Below, one piece after another: positions 59,846-64,000 of a DNA stretch of 64,000 nt; position 1 is the stretch's first letter; each line of letters opens with the position of its first letter. A program made the position numbers and the translations under genes. The notes beneath the pieces were generated by a model. It saw nothing but the letters and a program-made list of their open reading frames with translations. It made no database searches and was not told the DNA's origin. This DNA is from Paragonimus skrjabini miyazakii (taxonomy: Eukaryota; Platyhelminthes; Trematoda; Plagiorchiida; Troglotrematidae). Location: the NCBI GenBank assembly GCA_014338405.1, contig JTDE01000754.1:65002-129001 (forward strand), in the 5' to 3' direction.

Positions 59846-62800
59846 CTGTGAAAAGGGCAGCAAAGGAAGCAGCAAAAGTTGGGATAAACAGAGTGTGAAG
59901 TTTTCTCTAATTATTTGTGACTTGCCTGTGAAAAATCTACGATCACATTACCTGATATATATTCAAGTGGCAGCTCAGTCGAAAAATCAGTCTGTTGTAA
60001 GGTTAGACTTTGTATCAACACGTCTTATCCCCACTTAGGAATAAGAAATGCACTGAAAATCTACTGTGTCCTTTACCAACACTGTGAACTGGAGTGATCG
60101 ATAAACGCCGTGGTTGGTTGCTTATCGACCGTTACCGCATTTTCAGATGCATAAACTTTTATTTCTACCAAAATGTTCACAAGATTTTCGCAGAAACTGC
60201 ACTAAGAGACTGGAACTAACCGTAACTTACGGTGGAAAACTGGAAATGCGATGCGTTGCAAACGTTGAAAAATGCCTCATTTCTAACACAGGTGGATAAC
60301 AGTTAGATTGCTTCTTTCTAGTTTGAAGTCGACCATACGTTCTGGTCGAGTGAGGCGAATGAAGTTTCACAAACACAGTTGTCATGGTTGCGTTCACACT
60401 GGTCTTTCAACGAAAGCATTTCGGTGACTGTAATCATATTAATTTAACCATGTCTGGGCAATGCTCTTAACTTCAGCCCTCGCTTATCACAGACGAGTGC
60501 TGTTACTAAGTGACCCAGCAATAAGTAAAAGCGATTCACTCCAACCAAAAAATGAGCAACAAACACATCAAAAACACTCCTATATCTGTTATATGGGTCA
60601 GTATTTCGGAAAAATAACCTTGACCTGAGGCTTATGTTGTTAGATTGAGGTCGAAGATTGCTGATGTCTGATCACAGCTCATCTACAGTTTTAGTTGAAT
60701 TACTAAGTCGCTGAATATCAACTTGGCCATTATTCTTGTGCACTTCTAATCGAGAAACGGCAGGCCAGTTGCCAACTGTGTCGTGTTGTCCTTTTGGTTA
60801 GCAAAAGCATGAATCTCAGAACAGATTGTTTCTCTTGCAAACTTCATCGGAGCAGAGAAAGTGTACTACTCGTTCGGTTAACAGGTGCAACCTTAAAGCA
60901 TATATTATGGACGTAACAGTAAAGTAGAATGTGAAAAAATTACACCGAATATTACGATGTCAGGCACCTTGATATTTTGCCTCAACAACTTTTGCGCGTA
61001 CAACCCCCGTGATGTTGAGTTCAGTTCAACGCACCTTTGCCAGATATCAGTAACTTCGGGTACTGACTTTGATCAATATTCCGTTGAACTAAGTGGGTCA
61101 ATTTGGTCACCTGCCGTCATGAAGTGTCAAGCTGTCTAAACTGTGAAATTGCGAACAACGGGTTCACTGGTTTGAGATTATTGTGTCATCAGTTGTTTAA
61201 ATCTTTTGGGGATGTGTTCTGTTATTCGTCGAAATAATTCTTAATCTTTACTGCCTATGTGAGAGTTAATACAACTATAAGCGAACTGGTGAACAACACG
61301 AAAGATGGAACAGGTACATTCATGATTATATAGAACTGATCATTTGGTGGTTTAAAAAAAACGCAGCTGAATAGCTACATACTTACGAGAGAAGGTGAAT
61401 TTAAATATGTTTAATCCTAATTGACTTCAAATTGTAAAAAAGTACACATTTACTTTTTAACTGTTTGAATTGGCTCGCTGCCGATGTTTACCATTTTGTG
61501 ATCAATACTGTTTTCTGAATGGTCAAATCCAACTACTGAGATAATAGTTTCAAACTGATAATACGGTTACCCGGAATTCCAAGTAATCGATTGACAAATG
61601 CATCGTGAAATCAGGACTCCAGACTGACCGAATTAACTCATTCGAACTATTTTCACGCAATCGATGTCAGAATTTGGTGGCATCTATTGATATGTAGTAA
61701 CCAACCAATTTTGTGTTTGTGTCAAAGTGATTGAAGCAATCCATCGAATTTAAATCTTTTTGTTGCGGGAAAAATTCAGAATTTGTCCACGTAATATCCA
61801 TTCATTAGGGAAACACAGAAATAAAGCGGCATTTTATTTTCTATAAATCAGGGTCACTTTGCCAGACTAGACTATCTATGTCTGCGTCGACTTGCCAGTT
61901 TGGCCCGAACAACTTACCTCTTTGACCGCCACATATGACCGTTGTGTAGTTTTCTGTTCTGTTTACTGGACACGCGCATAAACTCACGGAGATGCACAAA
62001 CAGACAGAACTGAACACAGAGACACGTATACTAAATACAGCAGTTGTTTTGTCATTGTTGTTGTTGTTTTGCTGTCACTGTTGTTTTCCTCATCGAATCG
62101 TAAGGCCGAACGAGCACACAGTGGAATTTTTAATGTTTCTCAGCAGATCATTTGGGTGCAGTCTTCTGCCTATAAGTACGTAGGCTGGCTTTGACGTGTG
62201 TTTACGGAGTTCACAGCACAATTCGCCTTCCGTCAAAAAGTCAGCCTATATACAGAATAAGTTTACAACAGTCTGCCAAAGTGCCGTGCGTCATACTTAC
62301 CTAAATGAGAGAAATACTGTAAATATCTTTTGCAAAGATTTATTCACCTAGTACGGTTAGAAGCTGACGTGTGCAACGGTTATGGTTTCTGATGAGTGAT
62401 TTTCTCAGTAATCAGCCGTGGACTTTAAGAAAAATCTCTAGTCTTGATTGATCTGATTATGGTTCCATATGGAGTGGTCGGGAGTAAGAACATCATAAAG
62501 CTTTCACAACCGAGTTCTTGCAAAAGCGTGATCATTTTGTACTGGCAAATTAGCAGTAACAGCTAGGTGGACATACCACATTGCAGATATCGATATCTCA
62601 AACCGTACAGATGACACATGCACAATGTACCGCAGTCTTGTATACATGAGGAAATATTTTCATATAATTAGCGTGTGTTGGAATTTGGTAAATATATAAT
62701 AAAACAAGAAATTGGATAATTGCTACTAAGTCTGTTATGTTTAATTATCAATGGGTATCGCCGGAACTCTGAAACTCAGCTAGTTCTAATATAAATTGAA

Positions 62801-63370
62801 TCCACTTTTGAGTCGCTAATCTCTCTCCCTTTTAGTTAACTATAAGAATCAATATATTCTCCCGCAATGAACTTGGTGCAGAGTTGATCTAGAGGCAGGA
62901 ACGGTTACAAGTTGATCGAATTTAGCGTTACATCCCTCAGACATTTGGAAAGGTGTATCTTCGTGACTCAAATTTTCTTTCAGCTTGTGGTTAACGTCAT
63001 GATTGGCTGTGTTTAAGATGACTCCTTTCTAAGATCTCCTGATTATCACAAAATTTGAATATTTTAAGTTCTTCGTGACTGGAATAACCGGTAGGTAATC
63101 AAGTAAGCAATGTTGAGCAGCCTCATCTTGAGGGACTTCCTGCTTGTTTCGGTTATGATAATGGGCTGTCTGATTTGTATGTACTTAATCAGTCTCTATA
63201 TGAGGAAGGATGTTTACTTCGAAGTAGTGTTATCAGACGGGCCAGGTATGGTATTGTTGAGTGTACCTTTAATCAATCAGTGAAAGGTGGCCAGTAAAGG
63301 GAATATTGATACAGATTTATTCATAACCGCAAATTACCCTAAATTATATGCTCATCAGTAGCGTTGGTGG
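59846..63370. other. Upstream sequence, no promoter or first exon identified
   Basis: Open frames (for example 59676-60038, 60957-61139, 61992-62183 on the plus strand) show no domain. A possible tiny minus-strand exon at 61918-61965 has a strong donor but ambiguous frame. No CpG-rich or TATA-type promoter was recognised. Confidence 0.35.
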
Positions 63371-63379
63371 ATTCCAATG

Positions 63380-64000
63380 TGAAGTGTTTAAGAAATCGTA
63401 ACGGGTCAGTCGTATCCATGGATGATTTGGTAGACTCCACAGAAGATAGTGGAAAGGATAGTAGTAATAATAATGGCCGTGATCTTCAGGAAGTGTCACG
63501 ATCTCCACTCTCCAATCGTTGGCTGTTTAATCCAGATCGCATCTTCCCCAGAAACTTTATTCGTGCCATCAAGCATAGATGTAGTTGCGGACTAAAGTCC
63601 GAAATTCACGAGGTGGTTAAAGTGACCACTCAGTTCTTTGCCGCGGCAACTGCGATCAACCGGAAAGCCCTTCTCATACTCTACAATCATGCCGGATCAC
63701 TCATGACGTACGTTGTGCCCGACACAACCGTGTGGCCAAAGGCCTGGCGAAACGACTGCGCAAATTGGACTATACAGTATTCGACGAGTTGTGAGTACCA
63801 ACGGCGAGCTCGTTCATCAAACCCGATGTGATCATGGTCCGTGATGGAGCTACTGTGGTGCTTCAAGTTCGGTATAGTAGATGACTACCGAAGCCAATTT
63901 GCTTGAACTGACAAGATTGCGTGGTACGGGACCGACTCTCATAATGCCGCTATTCAATCGGTCCTCCATACTTTGGGCTGTGATGTGAACTCTGTTTCTC
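63380..64000 (+). mobile_element. R2-like non-LTR retrotransposon, C-terminal relic running off the window
   Basis: This carries the end of a retrotransposon ORF with a restriction-enzyme-like endonuclease. One frame reads NRWLFNPDRIFPRNFIRAIK near 63520-63570. After a frameshift (about 63600-63640) a CCHC zinc knuckle follows, CRGNC...SHTLQSC (C-x3-C-x7-H-x4-C), at about 63641-63694. CRITHDVRCARHNRVAKGLA comes next, then, past a TGA near 63792, VPTASSFIKPDVIMVRDG. A second frame change leads to DKIAWYGTDSHNAAIQSVLH near 63916-63975. The order (RAIK, zinc knuckle, RH(N/D), KPD) is that of R2-type elements. The second catalytic Asp, usually in a VxDxQV context after KPD, seems replaced (VVLQV). 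The element is dead. No 28S rRNA sequence is seen nearby. Confidence 0.75.

Noticed and set aside
61918..61965. Possible tiny minus-strand exon with a strong AGAG|GTAAGT donor
   Set aside because: Acceptor is mediocre, two frames are open, and the peptide cannot be tied to the RhoGAP gene.
62300..62315. Possible 16-base microexon (TATTTCTCTCATTTAG between TTTACAG and GTAAGTATG)
   Set aside because: The segment itself looks like a pyrimidine tract plus acceptor; nothing supports it as coding.
1..64000. CRISPR array, operon, bacterial promoters or phage genes
   Set aside because: The sequence is animal-type with spliced exons and non-LTR retrotransposons; no direct-repeat/spacer arrays or polycistronic gene layout were seen.

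Overview
The window looks like animal genomic DNA from a flatworm, most likely a digenean fluke. It is AT-rich and has no prokaryotic gene organisation. It has very long introns around short exons and is littered with decayed retrotransposons. The non-LTR relics (an RTE-like element with an apurinic-type endonuclease plus RT, and an R2-like element) resemble those common in trematode genomes. The species is not determined. Two assembly gaps are present (17084-17183 and 35667-36311).

Main gene: one gene on the minus strand crosses almost the whole window, with its 5' side at high coordinates. Seven short exons have good splice sites and recognisable protein: 42236-42289, 38786-39274, 32730-32807, 22343-22459, 17260-17402, 6152-6492 and 970-1134. 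In order they encode most of an F-BAR membrane-binding domain, a Ser/Thr-rich linker and the start of a RhoGAP domain with its arginine finger (GIYRV). The best family match is ARHGAP29 / ARHGAP45 (HMHA1) / GMIP. All tested exon joins are in phase except the one between 17260 and 6492, where at least one exon is missing from my model. The rest of the RhoGAP domain lies beyond position 1. The amino-terminal exons lie above 42.3 kb; the best candidate is 59781-59845.

Interspersed elements: a long broken RTE-like LINE at about 1.6-4.83 kb (+); an endonuclease-only LINE relic at about 12.87-13.36 kb (+); a LINE 3' tail at about 20.54-20.70 kb (+); LINE C-terminal fragments at about 33.24-33.86 kb (-) and 35.43-36.41 kb (-, interrupted by a gap and ending in a (TGA)n tail); a probable RT scrap at 51.19-51.42 kb (+); and an R2-like C-terminal fragment at 63.38-64.00 kb (+). 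A composite SINE with an internal tRNA-like promoter occurs at least six times (19.2, 28.1-28.6, 41.2, 46.2, 48.6-49.1 and 52.2-52.7 kb). Three of these loci are fold-back (head-to-head) arrangements.

Everything else is intronic or intergenic AT-rich sequence in which I see no gene. Most open frames of 60-150 codons there look like chance. The likely single function of the locus is regulation of a Rho-type GTPase at curved membrane. No previously undescribed multi-gene system is visible; the most novel item is the composite SINE family and its fold-back copies.
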